From positions 1 to 64,000 of the forward strand of contig NZ_QJUA01000010.1 of NCBI RefSeq assembly GCF_003254575.1: a stretch of DNA of 64,000 nt, read 5' to 3'. Every line of letters starts with the position of its first letter. Position 1 is the stretch's first letter. The position numbers and the translations under genes are program-made. The notes under the pieces are model-generated. The model did no database searches. It was not told the origin of the DNA and worked only from the letters and a program-made list of their open reading frames with translations. Source of the DNA: Mycobacterium kyogaense (GTDB taxonomy: Bacteria; Actinomycetota; Actinomycetes; Mycobacteriales; Mycobacteriaceae). Positions 38,038 through 47,365 of this stretch are shown one piece after another.

Positions 38038-39834
38038 ATGCCGCTGACCAAGGGCGAGCAATTCGCCGGCTACGTGATCGAGCGGCCGCTCGGTACCGGC
38101 GGGATGGGTGAGGTGTATCTCGCACAGCACCCCCGCCTCCCTCGTCACGACGCGCTCAAGATCCTCGCGCCCACCTCGACAGCGGACACGGAGTTCCGCG
38201 CCCGGTTCATCCGGGAGGCCGAGATGGCGGCGGCGCTGCGACACCCCAACATCGTCGGCGTGCTCGACCGGGGCGAGTTCGACGGCAGGCTGTGGATCTC
38301 GATGGACTACGTCGAGGGCACGGACGCCGGGCGGTTGATCGCCCAGGACTACCCGCATGGCCTGGGCGAGAACGAGGTCGTCGAGATCGTTACGGCGGTG
38401 GCCGATGCGCTCGACTTCGCCCACGAACGGCGACTGCTCCACCGCGACGTCAAGCCGGAGAACATCCTCGTCACCGCGTCGGACGGACGCCGGCGCCGCG
38501 TGCTGCTCACCGACTTCGGTATCGCCCGGCGCATCGACGACGTCAACAACCTCACCGACGACAACGTCGCGATCGGAACCGTCAGCTACATGGCCCCCGA
38601 GCAACTGCGCGGCCAGCCCCTCGACGGGCGCGCCGATCAATACGCGTTGGCGGCCACCGCCTTTCATCTCCTGACCGGCGCGCCACCGTTCGACGACGCC
38701 AACCGTGCCGTAGTGATCGGTCATCATCTGGGCACCCCGCCCCCACGCATCTCCGCGCGCCGGCCCGAACTCGCGCACCTCGACAGTGTCCTCGTCAAAG
38801 CCCTGTCCAAAGACCCCGATCAGCGCTACCCCAGCTGCCTGGATTTCGCCGAAGCCCTCTCGCGCCGGCCTCGGCACGCCGAGGCGACGCAACCCCACGC
38901 GACGGCACCGGCAGCAGATCCGGCCGTCAGTCCCGGCACGCAACGCCTCGAGCATCTGGCGCTGCGCGGGACCGCAGACCGGGTGCAGCACCGCACTGTC
39001 GACGCCGGTGGCGCGATGCAGGCGGTGTCGTTCCAGTTGAGGCCATCCGATCCACCCGCTCATCTGCCCACTCCCGTTCCCGTCGCGATCAACGTCCACC
39101 TCGCGACCGGTCAGCTGCGGGACGGCGCCGCGGTCGACGTGCACGGTGTCTGGGACGGCCGGACACTCGAGGCCGACGAGATCACCGTCTACCCGGCCCC
39201 GGTGTCCCCCGCGCCCCGGTCGTCCCGGTCGACGGCGGCGTTCGACACGCCACCTGACACGTCACGGACCCGCCGCCCCCACCGCCGGTTCGTCGTCCTC
39301 GCTGCGCTCGCCGCGGTGATCCTGGCGGCGGTGGGTGCCGTCGCGTGGTTCACCGACGGGTTCGGCCTCCGGACGCGGCCGGAGACGACCGTCACGCCGG
39401 CCGGTGTCACCGTGTTCGCGCCGGCGGGCGCCGCCGACAATCCGGACAAGGCAGACCTGGTACTCGACGGCAATCCCGAGACGTCGTGGTCCACGGTCAC
39501 CTATACGGACCCCGTCCCGTTCCCGAACTTCGTCGAGGGAGAGGGACTGATGCTGCACCTGTCGCAACCGACGGCGTTGAGCGCGCTCACCATCGACCTG
39601 TCCAGCACTGGAACCGCGGTCCAGGTTCGATCGTCGCCCACCGAAGATCCCGCCACGCTGTCCGACACCACGCCGCTGACTCCGACCACGACACTGCAGC
39701 CAGGTCACAACCGCATCGACATCCCGGATCAGACGGCGACGTCCAACGTTCTGGTGTGGATCGCCACATTGGGCACCACCGACGGCAAGAGTCGCACCGC
39801 GATCTCCGAGATCACCCTGCACGCGGCCGGATAG
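38038..39834 (+). CDS. Ser/Thr protein kinase with extracellular carbohydrate-binding-like domain
   Basis: 598 residues, membrane-spanning. Kinase domain 12-275: Gly-loop GTGGMGEVY, Lys41, HRDVKPEN (Asp137), DFG Asp159, and MAPEQ, all intact. A beta-rich module at 300-400 ([25 protein letters not shown]) precedes one transmembrane helix at about 417-439. The extracellular region (440-598) begins [28 protein letters not shown] and continues [14 protein letters not shown]. This is the discoidin/CBM-like fold I recall at the C-terminus of M. tuberculosis Rv3910 (MviN). It should link recognition of a wall ligand to cytoplasmic phosphorylation. Confidence 0.9.
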   Translation: MPLTKGEQFAGYVIERPLGTGGMGEVYLAQHPRLPRHDALKILAPTSTADTEFRARFIREAEMAAALRHPNIVGVLDRGEFDGRLWISMDYVEGTDAGRLIAQDYPHGLGENEVVEIVTAVADALDFAHERRLLHRDVKPENILVTASDGRRRRVLLTDFGIARRIDDVNNLTDDNVAIGTVSYMAPEQLRGQPLDGRADQYALAATAFHLLTGAPPFDDANRAVVIGHHLGTPPPRISARRPELAHLDSVLVKALSKDPDQRYPSCLDFAEALSRRPRHAEATQPHATAPAADPAVSPGTQRLEHLALRGTADRVQHRTVDAGGAMQAVSFQLRPSDPPAHLPTPVPVAINVHLATGQLRDGAAVDVHGVWDGRTLEADEITVYPAPVSPAPRSSRSTAAFDTPPDTSRTRRPHRRFVVLAALAAVILAAVGAVAWFTDGFGLRTRPETTVTPAGVTVFAPAGAADNPDKADLVLDGNPETSWSTVTYTDPVPFPNFVEGEGLMLHLSQPTALSALTIDLSSTGTAVQVRSSPTEDPATLSDTTPLTPTTTLQPGHNRIDIPDQTATSNVLVWIATLGTTDGKSRTAISEITLHAAG

Positions 39835-40446
39835 TCAGGCGGACAGTCCCTCCACAACGGCCATCGCGGTGAGGTAGCGGACTTCCTCGGTGGCGGCGCG
39901 GTCGCTGAGGAACTGTCCGGAGGCGCCGGCCTGGGCGGCCATCAGCGCGCGGGTGAAAGCTTCCGGGGTGACGGTCAACGTCCGGCCGGTCTTGGCGATC
40001 AGGTCGACGAAGATCTCCTGCAGGCCTTCTCGAAGGCGCTCGACGCGCTCGTCCAGAGCCCTGGCGATGTCGGGCTGATGCGCGGCGCGTGCCACCAGGG
40101 CCGCGTGCAGCGCGATGCGGGGTTGATCGGTGACGCCGGCCTCGAGCAGGTGGCGCACCACGCGGTCGGTCGGGAGAACGCCCGTGGTGTCCAGCAGGGG
40201 TTCGGCGGTGCGCCGTAGCCGCTCGACGAGCGCGTCGTTCTGGTGCTCGTACACCTCGAAGAGCAGGTCTTCCATCGTGTCGTAGCTGGAGTAGAAGGCC
40301 CCGCGGGTGAAGCCGGCCGCGCGGCACACCTCTTCCACGCCGAACCACGTCCGCCCGCTGTCGCTTATCAGCGCATCGGTGGCCTGGATCAACCGTGCAC
40401 GCGTGTTGCTGCGCCGGCGGGTTCTCGGCGTCTCTGTGACCTTCAC
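39835..40446 (-). CDS. TetR-family regulator of the YhgE/Pip locus
   Basis: 203 residues from GTG 40446. The N-terminal helix-turn-helix contains GVEEVCRAAGFTRGAFYSSYDTMEDLL. The C-terminal half is alpha-helical for dimerisation and ligand binding. It is divergent from the degenerate ABC protein, with a 93-base gap containing repeated operator-like sites. Likely a repressor of the downstream ABC-like/YhgE pair. Longer frames to 40710 would run over the neighbouring gene. Confidence 0.92.
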   Translation of the reverse strand: MKVTETPRTRRRSNTRARLIQATDALISDSGRTWFGVEEVCRAAGFTRGAFYSSYDTMEDLLFEVYEHQNDALVERLRRTAEPLLDTTGVLPTDRVVRHLLEAGVTDQPRIALHAALVARAAHQPDIARALDERVERLREGLQEIFVDLIAKTGRTLTVTPEAFTRALMAAQAGASGQFLSDRAATEEVRYLTAMAVVEGLSA

Positions 40447-40466
40447 GACAAAGGGCCCTTCTAACT

Positions 40467-40499
40467 CGATACATTCCGTATTGGATGCATATCGTATTG
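40467..40499. promoter_or_regulatory. Candidate operator, tandem 16-base repeats
   Basis: Two adjacent copies, GATACATTCCGTATTG (40468-40483) and GATGCATATCGTATTG (40484-40499), match at 13 of 16 bases. The first has ATAC/GTAT arms. The pair also reads as a larger imperfect inverted repeat beginning CGATA and ending TATCG. It lies between the divergent starts and is AT-rich against the local background, as expected for a TetR site and promoter. Confidence 0.6.
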
Positions 40500-40539
40500 A
40501 AGCACCCCACTGTTCTCGACGGCAACCCAGGAGGCGAGC

Positions 40540-41235
40540 ATGAGCAGCCAAGCTGCGCCACACGCGCCGCAGACTCGTCCCGACGCCGAGGGTGACGCGC
40601 TCATCGTGGCGCGGGGCTTGACGTTCGACGGCGAGCACGGCCCGCTGTTCAGCGACGTGGACCTCGACCTCGACCGGGGCCTGCACGCAGTGCAGATGCC
40701 CGGCGGTCACAGCCAGAAAGCGTTGCTGCTCACGCTGGCCGGCCGCCTCAAGCCGAGTGCCGGCACCGTGATGGTCTTCGGCGACGACTCACCGCGGGCA
40801 ATCCGCCGGCATTGCGCGATCGCCGCGTTCGCCGACATCGATGATCTGGACGAGGCCGTCACCGTCGGAACGGTCCTGGCCGAGCAGCGCCGCTGGCTCG
40901 CTCCCCTGTTCCGCCGTCCGCGTGACGGGCATCGGGACGTCCTGGCGGAGGTGTTCGGGGATATCGACCGTCCCGCGCCGACCGATTACATCGGCGACCT
41001 GGGTGACCTGGAGACATTCCTCCTCCAGGTCGCGCTGGCGCAGTACTCGGACCGACCGGTTCTGGTGGTCGGAGATCTCGAGCAGGTGCGCGACAACGAG
41101 CAGCGAGCACGGGCCGTACAACGCCTCGGCGAGCTCGCGGCCGACCGCCTGGTCGTGGTGGGCGTGACGAATGCGCTCGGCGATCAGGCTCCCGAGCACA
41201 TCGTGCACATCCCGAACATCGCAGAGAAGGACTGA
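40540..41235 (+). CDS. Degenerate ABC-type ATP-binding protein
   Basis: 231 residues with AGGAGG 5 bases before ATG 40540. The fold matches an ABC ATPase: N-terminal strand ALIVARGLTFD, H-bonded loop region, TLAGRLKPSAGTVMVFG. The P-loop is MPGGHSQKA at 53-61 and lacks the GKS/T residues. The signature region (IGDLGDLETF, 151-160) has no LSGGQ. Walker B is VLVVGDLEQ at 174-182. Either an inactive scaffold or a nucleotide sensor. It lies 4 bases before the YhgE/Pip gene, a linkage I recall as common in actinobacteria. Confidence 0.8.
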   Translation: MSSQAAPHAPQTRPDAEGDALIVARGLTFDGEHGPLFSDVDLDLDRGLHAVQMPGGHSQKALLLTLAGRLKPSAGTVMVFGDDSPRAIRRHCAIAAFADIDDLDEAVTVGTVLAEQRRWLAPLFRRPRDGHRDVLAEVFGDIDRPAPTDYIGDLGDLETFLLQVALAQYSDRPVLVVGDLEQVRDNEQRARAVQRLGELAADRLVVVGVTNALGDQAPEHIVHIPNIAEKD

Positions 41236-41239
41236 GTAG

Positions 41240-43186
41240 ATGCTGGGCGGACTTGCCTTCGGGTCGGAGATCAAACGCTTCGCCCGTAACCGGATGACGC
41301 GGATTGCCGTCGTCGTCCTGATGTTGATGCCGTTGACCTACGGCGCGCTGTACCTGTGGGCCTACTGGGATCCCTTCGGCCACGTGAACAAACTGCCTGT
41401 GGCGCTGGTCAATTCCGATCGCGGCACCGAGGTGTCCGGTCAGCACCTGAACGTCGGCGCAGAGATCGCCGACGGGCTCACCAGCGACAAGAGCCTGGAC
41501 TGGCATCTGGTCGACGACGCCGAGGCGCGCGACGGAGTGGCGCACGGCAAGTACTACTTCATGCTGGAGTTACCGGCCGACTTCAGCGCGGCCATCGCCT
41601 CGCCCACCACCGGCAATCCCCGCAAGGCGCAACTGATCGCCGAGTACAACGACGCCAACAACTACATCTCGTCGAGCATCGGACGCACCGCTGTCGAGCA
41701 AGTGCTGAACGCCGTGTCGACCAGGATCTCGGGACAGGCCGTCAACCAGGTGCTGTCCGTGATCACCACGTCGGGGTCGGGGATCAAGCAGGCCGCCGAC
41801 GGGGCGAATCGGCTTGCCGACGGCGCAGCCCAACTGGACAGCGGCGCACAGCAATTGACGACAGGTCTGGATACCGCCCGCTCCGGATCAGCGGAACTGG
41901 CGGCCGGGTCCCGAAAGCTGTCGGACGGCATCGACACCGCCACCGATCCGCTGCTGAAGATCACCGATCTGGTGGCTCGGGTCGGCACCCAGAGCGATCA
42001 GGTCAACGGCCAAGTCCAGGACAGCTCAACGGCACTGACGGACGCTTCCGACGAACTCGGCACCATCGTCGGAGCCCAGGACACCGCCGCCCAGTCGCTG
42101 ACGTCGGTCATCGACAGCCTGTCGGCCAATCAGGATCCGGTGTCGGTGATAGCGACTCAGAAGTTGCGCGACACCCGCGATCAACTGCTGGCGCATCAGC
42201 GCACCGCCGACATCCAGGCCAAGCTCGCCAAGGCCCGCGCCACCGCCGCCGGGGGCGGGCCCGTGGGTTCCGCGCTCTCTGACATCTCCGCCTCGAGCAA
42301 GGAACTCAGCAGCAAGCTCACCCAGTTGCGCGAGGGTGCTCAGCAGGTGGCGTCCGGCAACGCGCAGCTCAGCGCCGGCATCACGAAACTCGACGACGGC
42401 GCCCGGCAATTGAGCTCCGGCACAGCGCAGGTGAGTTCCGGATCGAGAGAGCTGGCGACCAAGCTGACCGAAGGCGCCCAGCGCGTTCCGGACTGGACGC
42501 CCCAGCAGAAGGACGCCATCGCCGCGACGGTCGGCGGACCTGTTCAGCTGACGAGTTCACATGAGAATTCGGCGCCCAACTTCGGCACCGGCATGGCGCC
42601 GTTCTTCCTGACACTCGCGCTGTTCTTCGGCGCCATGCTGCTGTGGATGGCGTTCCGTCCGCTGCAGAACCGGGCGATCGCCGCAGAGATCAATCCGATC
42701 CGCGTGACCCTGGCGAGTTACCTACCCGCAGTCCTGATCGGAATACCACAGGCCATCATCTTGTACTGCGTCGTGCGGTTCGCTCTGCACGTCCACGCGG
42801 AACATCCGGTAGCCATGCTGGGCTTCATGATCCTGGCCTCCTGCGCGTTCATCGCGGTGGCGCAGGCGATCAGCGCCCTGCTCGGCCCCGTGCTGGGCAA
42901 GGTACTCCTGATGATGCTGCTCATGGTGCAGTTGGTCAGCGCCGGCGGGCTCTACCCCGTGGAAACCACCACCACGCCGTTCCAGGCTCTGCATCGACTC
43001 GACCCGATGACCTACGGCGTCAACGGGCTTCGACAGTTGATCCTCGGTGGCATCGACCATCGGCTGTGGCAGGCGCTGATCTTCATGGTCGCGCTGTGGC
43101 TGGGTTCGATCCTGGTGACATCGCTGGCGGCACGGCGCAACCAGCTGTGGAACCTCACCCGGCTGGTGCCGGTGGTCAAGATGTAG
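41240..43186 (+). CDS. YhgE/Pip-domain membrane protein
   Basis: 648 residues. N-terminal TM near 15-40 (MTRIAVVVLMLMPLTYGALYLWAYW) then a large extracellular region. From about 190 to 420 it has coiled-coil-like heptads (SGIKQAADGANRLADGAAQLDSGAQQL...). The C-terminal half has five to six helices as in ABC-2 permeases (FFLTLALFFGAMLLWMAF, ...). Pip/YhgE proteins include phage infection protein and type VII secretion-associated EsaA-like exporters. With its degenerate ABC partner it may be an exporter or envelope sensor. The start overlaps no gene; the nearest ribosome site is GGACTGAG. Confidence 0.87.
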   Translation: MLGGLAFGSEIKRFARNRMTRIAVVVLMLMPLTYGALYLWAYWDPFGHVNKLPVALVNSDRGTEVSGQHLNVGAEIADGLTSDKSLDWHLVDDAEARDGVAHGKYYFMLELPADFSAAIASPTTGNPRKAQLIAEYNDANNYISSSIGRTAVEQVLNAVSTRISGQAVNQVLSVITTSGSGIKQAADGANRLADGAAQLDSGAQQLTTGLDTARSGSAELAAGSRKLSDGIDTATDPLLKITDLVARVGTQSDQVNGQVQDSSTALTDASDELGTIVGAQDTAAQSLTSVIDSLSANQDPVSVIATQKLRDTRDQLLAHQRTADIQAKLAKARATAAGGGPVGSALSDISASSKELSSKLTQLREGAQQVASGNAQLSAGITKLDDGARQLSSGTAQVSSGSRELATKLTEGAQRVPDWTPQQKDAIAATVGGPVQLTSSHENSAPNFGTGMAPFFLTLALFFGAMLLWMAFRPLQNRAIAAEINPIRVTLASYLPAVLIGIPQAIILYCVVRFALHVHAEHPVAMLGFMILASCAFIAVAQAISALLGPVLGKVLLMMLLMVQLVSAGGLYPVETTTTPFQALHRLDPMTYGVNGLRQLILGGIDHRLWQALIFMVALWLGSILVTSLAARRNQLWNLTRLVPVVKM

Positions 43187-43196
43187 GGATACGAAA

Positions 43197-43222
43197 CAGG
43201 CCGGGCCATGTGGCCCGGCCTG
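43197..43222 (-). terminator. ssrA: Rho-independent terminator of tmRNA
   Basis: A perfect 11 bp stem CAGGCCGGGCC / GGCCCGGCCTG with a 4-base loop, followed on the minus strand by TTTCGT. It lies just past the tmRNA 3' end. The same hairpin may slow transcripts reading out of the YhgE/Pip gene. Confidence 0.85.
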
Positions 43223-43229
43223 TGTCCGG

Positions 43230-43594
43230 TGGAGCTGCCGGGAATCGAACCCGGGTCCTACGGCATTCCCTCAAGGCTTCTCCGTGCGCAGTCCGCTACG
43301 TCTCTACTTGGATCTCCTGATCACGCGAACAAGTCAGGATGACGATCCCAGTCGCTGTTGGTGTCCCGATGAGTCCCGCGACCGAACTCATCGGTTGATC
43401 CCTCTAGATGACGCCAGGGTCCGGGTCGAGGGCTGTCCCGGTCTGACGGACTTGCTGTCGCTTAGGCAGCGAGAGCGAAGTCGCGCTGATTGGAATCGGC
43501 GCTTAATTGGTTGCAACGACGCTTACGGTGGTCTCTTGCCTGCACCGGCACGCTTCCCTTGATTCGATGCGCGAAGTCGAAACCGTTCAGCCCC
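43230..43594 (-). ncRNA. ssrA: tmRNA (transfer-messenger RNA)
   Basis: 365 bases on the minus strand. The 5' end GGGGCTGAACGGTTTCGAC is standard. The 3' tRNA-like half ends GGGTTCGATTCCCGGCAGCTCC with discriminator A. The acceptor stem GGGGCTG pairs with CAGCTCC. CC follows but the third base is G, so CCA is completed by the enzyme. The resume codon GCC begins the tag ADSNQRDFALAA, ending in TAA. It rescues stalled ribosomes with SmpB, whose gene lies about 3 kb away. The tag differs from the M. tuberculosis tag (from memory, ADSHQRDYALAA) at two residues. Confidence 0.97.
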
Positions 43595-43627
43595 TCGCAC
43601 CCCCGCTGACTTCCAGCAGGAACGTTC

Positions 43628-43656
43628 ATACTACCGGCCTGTCCAACACAATCCAG
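43628..43656 (-). promoter_or_regulatory. Probable promoter of tmRNA
   Basis: TAGTAT (43628-43633, minus strand) is a good -10. With 17-base spacing the -35 position reads CTGGAT (43651-43656), a weak match. The -10 lies about 33 bases before the mature 5' end, leaving a short leader for RNase P. Inferred from position. Confidence 0.45.
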
Positions 43657-43688
43657 CCGATATTTAGTCCACAGGGCGCACAACGTCG

Positions 43689-45989
43689 TCACGGTGCGTC
43701 GCGCAGCGCGCCGTACTCGGCGACGATGTCGGCCAGCGGCGCCGGCCGACCGAACAGATAGCCCTGTGCAAGCCGGCAACCCGCCGCCAACACTGTCGCT
43801 GCCTGGTCGGCCGTCTCGATGCCTTCGGCGATGACGTCGAGTCCGAGGTCGGCGCACATCCCCACCACCGAGCGGTACAGCGTCAACTCCCGCACCGCCT
43901 GCGAGCCGACGGTCAGGCTGCGGTCCAGCTTGACGACGCCGACCGGCAGCGCGTGCAGGTACGCCAGCGAGTTGTAGCCGGCACCGAAGTCGTCCAGGGC
44001 GACACGCGCGCCCATCCCGTTGAGGCGGTCGATCTGTGCGGCCGCATCTGCCAGATCCACGATGGGCAGCGTCTCGGTGATCTCCAAGACGAGACTCCCC
44101 GGGTCGATCTCGCACTCCGACAGCGTCCGACGTACCTCGTCCTCGAACCCGGGGTGACCCAACCGCGAGGCACCGATGTTGACGTGGATGTCGACCTCGA
44201 GGCCGCAGCGGGCCACGTCCGTGCAGGCCAGCTGCAACACCATTCGGTCCAGCGCAGTCCCGAGACCGGCTGATTCGGCTGCCGCGACAAAGGTTTCCGG
44301 CGGGATCTGTAGACCGTTGGGCGCCGTCCACCGGGCCAGCGCCTCCACCGCGACCAGCGTCTCCTCCGGCAACGCGACGATGGGCTGGTACAGCAGCGTG
44401 AAGCCGGCCGGGACGTTGCCGGCGCCGGCACGCAGTGCGGACGGGAAGTCGGCGGGTAGCCCGGTCGCGGGCTGGTAGACCACCACGGTGTCCTTGCCGA
44501 GCCGTTTCCCCGCGTACATCGAGATGTCGGCCTGCCGCAGCAGGTCGTCGGAGCTCAGCGTGCTGGGGCCGGCACCGGAATGCACGAGCCCCATGCTCGC
44601 CCGCACCCGCAGCGACCAGCCGTGCAGCAGGAACGGATCCCGCAGCGCCACGCGCAGCCGATCGGCAACCAGGTCGGGATTCTGCGCATCGTCTGACTGG
44701 CCGGCGTCGATCAGGATCGCGAACTCGTCACCGCCGATCCGCGCGAGGATGTCGGCGTCGGAGAGGCACTTCTGCAGCCGCTCTCCGACCGCACGCAACA
44801 GCTCGTCACCTGCGGCGTGCCCGTACCGGTCGTTGACGTCCTTGAAGTCGTCGAGGTCGACGAAAATCAGGCTGAACTCGCCGTCGCGCATGGCGGATTC
44901 GAGTCGCTGAGCGAACATCAGCCGGTTCGGCAGCCCGGTCAGCGCGTCGTGCATGACCTGATGGGCGAGGCGCCGCTGCACCTCGTAGAGACGGCGGGTC
45001 AGAAGGCGCTGCTGCCCCATCGCCACCACCTGACGCGACGCGACGAGAACCACCATGATCACCGTGATGGCGACCACCACCGGTCCCAGCTCATTGCCTG
45101 TGAGGACGTGGAACGCCAACAGCACCGTGATACCGATGAACCCCGAGTACGGCAGGACCAGCTGCGCCCAGTCGATCAGGCGCGCGCGGCCAGACCCCGG
45201 CGAGGGCGCCGGGTCCCGCGGGCGCATCGACAGCGCGATGAACAGCGGCCCCAGCGCCAAGCCCATCTCGCCCCACGGCGCCGCACCGTGCAGGCCCATG
45301 GTCTCGAAGTAGGCGATCATGCGATCTGACGCCGCGATCAGCACGACGCCGCTGCCCAGCTGGAGATAGTTGACGCGGTAGGGGTGTTGTGGCCGATACA
45401 CCATCCCGGCCACCGCCCCGACCACCACGACGACGAGCTCGACCAGCGCGAACGGAACGACGACTGCCGGATCGACCGACCGCGGAAACGCTGCCGTGGA
45501 CATGGCGGCGAGCCCGAAGATCACCAGGATGGCGAATGAGGTGGCGGCCACCAGCCCGTCCAGCAGTGTCAAGATCGCAGCGTGGCGCAGCGATCCGTCC
45601 TCCGGCACCGCGACCTGACCTCCACGCAGCGCCAACACCAGCACCGAGGCCAACCCGAGTACGGGGAACAACCAGTACAGGCCCACCCAGACGGGCGCCG
45701 AACCGTCGCCGAGCAGCCACCAGGACGCCTGACCCGCCAGCAGAGCGCTGACCGCGCCGACGGCGAGTAATCGCCACCACCGCGATGCTCCCCGCATGCG
45801 CCGCGCGGTGACGAGCCCGTAGCCGACAGCGCAGAGGCTGCTCGCGCACATCGCCGCGGCGGCGATCCGGTGGGATACCTGATCGCCCCAGAGCGCGAAC
45901 GCATTGACCGCCAACAGCACGGTGACGGCAACGACAAGCGAGACACGCACCCCGAACCCCGTGCGGCCACCTCCCTCGCCTGACGACAC
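43689..45989 (-). CDS. GGDEF-EAL protein with membrane sensor domain
   Basis: 766 residues. N-terminal eight or so helices to about 315 form a membrane sensor. GGDEF domain: HDALTGLPNR, IGGDEFAIL (intact GGDEF). EAL domain: VAVEALARW (intact EAL), NIGASRLGHPGF, EITETLP, DDFGAGYNSL, AEGIET. Both synthesis and hydrolysis of cyclic-di-GMP are plausible. The cytoplasmic catalytic half follows a typical transmembrane coupling helix (QQRLLTRRLYEVQRRLAHQ). Start is 45989; it stands apart from the tmRNA gene. Confidence 0.92.
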   Translation of the reverse strand: MSSGEGGGRTGFGVRVSLVVAVTVLLAVNAFALWGDQVSHRIAAAAMCASSLCAVGYGLVTARRMRGASRWWRLLAVGAVSALLAGQASWWLLGDGSAPVWVGLYWLFPVLGLASVLVLALRGGQVAVPEDGSLRHAAILTLLDGLVAATSFAILVIFGLAAMSTAAFPRSVDPAVVVPFALVELVVVVVGAVAGMVYRPQHPYRVNYLQLGSGVVLIAASDRMIAYFETMGLHGAAPWGEMGLALGPLFIALSMRPRDPAPSPGSGRARLIDWAQLVLPYSGFIGITVLLAFHVLTGNELGPVVVAITVIMVVLVASRQVVAMGQQRLLTRRLYEVQRRLAHQVMHDALTGLPNRLMFAQRLESAMRDGEFSLIFVDLDDFKDVNDRYGHAAGDELLRAVGERLQKCLSDADILARIGGDEFAILIDAGQSDDAQNPDLVADRLRVALRDPFLLHGWSLRVRASMGLVHSGAGPSTLSSDDLLRQADISMYAGKRLGKDTVVVYQPATGLPADFPSALRAGAGNVPAGFTLLYQPIVALPEETLVAVEALARWTAPNGLQIPPETFVAAAESAGLGTALDRMVLQLACTDVARCGLEVDIHVNIGASRLGHPGFEDEVRRTLSECEIDPGSLVLEITETLPIVDLADAAAQIDRLNGMGARVALDDFGAGYNSLAYLHALPVGVVKLDRSLTVGSQAVRELTLYRSVVGMCADLGLDVIAEGIETADQAATVLAAGCRLAQGYLFGRPAPLADIVAEYGALRDAP

Positions 45990-46017
45990 GCGCGTCGGCT
46001 ACCCGCGCTGGAAGTAG

Positions 46018-46869
46018 CTAACCAGCGGCGATCAGCGCGACGGAGGCGAACGCGAGAATCATTCCGACCACCTGCGAGCGAGTGACGGACTCCCGCAGCA
46101 CCGCCACCGCGAGCGCCACCGTCGCCGCCGGGTACAGCGCGACCAACACGCCCGTCAACGACAGCAGCGAGGAGTGCAACGCGAGCAGGGTCGCCACGTT
46201 GGCCACGGTGTCGAGGACCCCGGCGAGCACCGCCAACCGCAGCGGAACGCCGCGCACCAGCACGAAGTTGGCCGTGAGCAGCGCCGCGATGATGACGATC
46301 GCCGTCGCGGCCATCCGCCCGAACACCAGCGGCCAGAGCCCCGCCGACGGCGGCACCTGGTCCAGGATCACGAAATTCATGCCGAACGCGATCCCCGACC
46401 CGACGGTCAACCAGGCCACTTTCACGGTGAACCGGTGCGGGCTCGGATCGCCGTCGAGATCTTCCGCCTGCCGACTCACCATGACGACCGCGATCAGCGC
46501 GACCGCCACGCCGACGAGAGCGAGCGCACTCGGCCGCTCCCCCAGCGCGACCCCGAAGCCGACCGGCACGGCCGCGACGAGCACCGAGGTCAGGGGCGAC
46601 ACCACGGAGATGGGCCCGGAGCCGAGGGCGGCGTAGAACCACCACACCCCGAAGGCCTGGCCCACGCCCGCGAGCAGTCCCCACAGCACGGCAGCTCGGC
46701 TCAGCTCCCCGCCGTACGGCACGGCGAGGATGGTCAACAGGACCAGGGCCAGCGGGTAGGACAGGATCACCACCCGCAGGGCGGCGACGCGGCGCGAGGC
46801 GTAGCCGCCGACGAAGTCGCTGACGCCGTAGCCCAGCGCCGCGATCAGTGCGCTGAGGATCCCGGTCAG
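46018..46869 (-). CDS. EamA (DMT) transporter, apparent CTG start coupled to smpB
   Basis: 283 residues if begun at CTG 46869. The conserved first helix ([22 protein letters not shown]) is encoded only if translation starts there. In that frame no ATG, GTG or TTG occurs between an upstream stop and GTG 46773, which would delete that helix. The CTG overlaps the smpB stop as CTGA, the same pattern as the ATGA/GTGA overlaps in this window. Ten helices in two EamA repeats, with [21 protein letters not shown] and a second repeat [15 protein letters not shown]. Likely exports a small metabolite. Confidence 0.83.
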   Translation of the reverse strand: MTGILSALIAALGYGVSDFVGGYASRRVAALRVVILSYPLALVLLTILAVPYGGELSRAAVLWGLLAGVGQAFGVWWFYAALGSGPISVVSPLTSVLVAAVPVGFGVALGERPSALALVGVAVALIAVVMVSRQAEDLDGDPSPHRFTVKVAWLTVGSGIAFGMNFVILDQVPPSAGLWPLVFGRMAATAIVIIAALLTANFVLVRGVPLRLAVLAGVLDTVANVATLLALHSSLLSLTGVLVALYPAATVALAVAVLRESVTRSQVVGMILAFASVALIAAG

Positions 46870-47363
46870 GAGGTCATGCCCTTGACGCGGCGCCCCAGCT
46901 CACGGGTGACTTCGCGCTCTGCGTCTCGGCGCGCCAGATCTTGGCGCTTGTCGTGGGCCTGCTTACCGCGGGCCAACGCCAGTTCCACCTTCACCTTGCC
47001 GCCGGTGAAGTACAGCGACAGCGGCACCAGGGTCAGGTTGCCGTCGCGGGTCTTGCCGACGAGCGTGTCGATCTCGTTGCGGTGCAGAAGCAACTTTCGA
47101 TTGCGCCGCGGGGCGTGGTTGGTCCAGGTGCCGTGGTGATACTCCGGGATGTGCAGGTTGCGCAGCCAGATCTCGCCGTCGTCCACGGTGGCGAACGCGT
47201 CGGCCAGCGACGCCTGCCCCTCCCGCAGGCTCTTGACCTCGGTTCCCATCAGCGCCACTCCGGCCTCGAAGGTCTCGAGGATGGAGAAGTTGTGGCGGGC
47301 TTTGCGGTTCGTGGCCACCACCTGGTTGTTGGTGTCCTTGACGCCCTTGGCTTTCTTGGCCAC
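46866..47363 (-). CDS. smpB: SmpB, tmRNA-binding protein
   Basis: 165 residues from GTG 47363, with GGAGG 6 bases upstream. SmpB core: [60 protein letters not shown] and the basic C-terminal tail ([22 protein letters not shown]). It delivers tmRNA to stalled ribosomes. The stop of ftsX lies 2 bases before the GTG. As I recall, the order ftsE-ftsX-smpB matches M. tuberculosis Rv3102c-Rv3100c. Confidence 0.97.
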   Translation of the reverse strand: MAKKAKGVKDTNNQVVATNRKARHNFSILETFEAGVALMGTEVKSLREGQASLADAFATVDDGEIWLRNLHIPEYHHGTWTNHAPRRNRKLLLHRNEIDTLVGKTRDGNLTLVPLSLYFTGGKVKVELALARGKQAHDKRQDLARRDAEREVTRELGRRVKGMTS

Positions 47364-47365
47364 TG

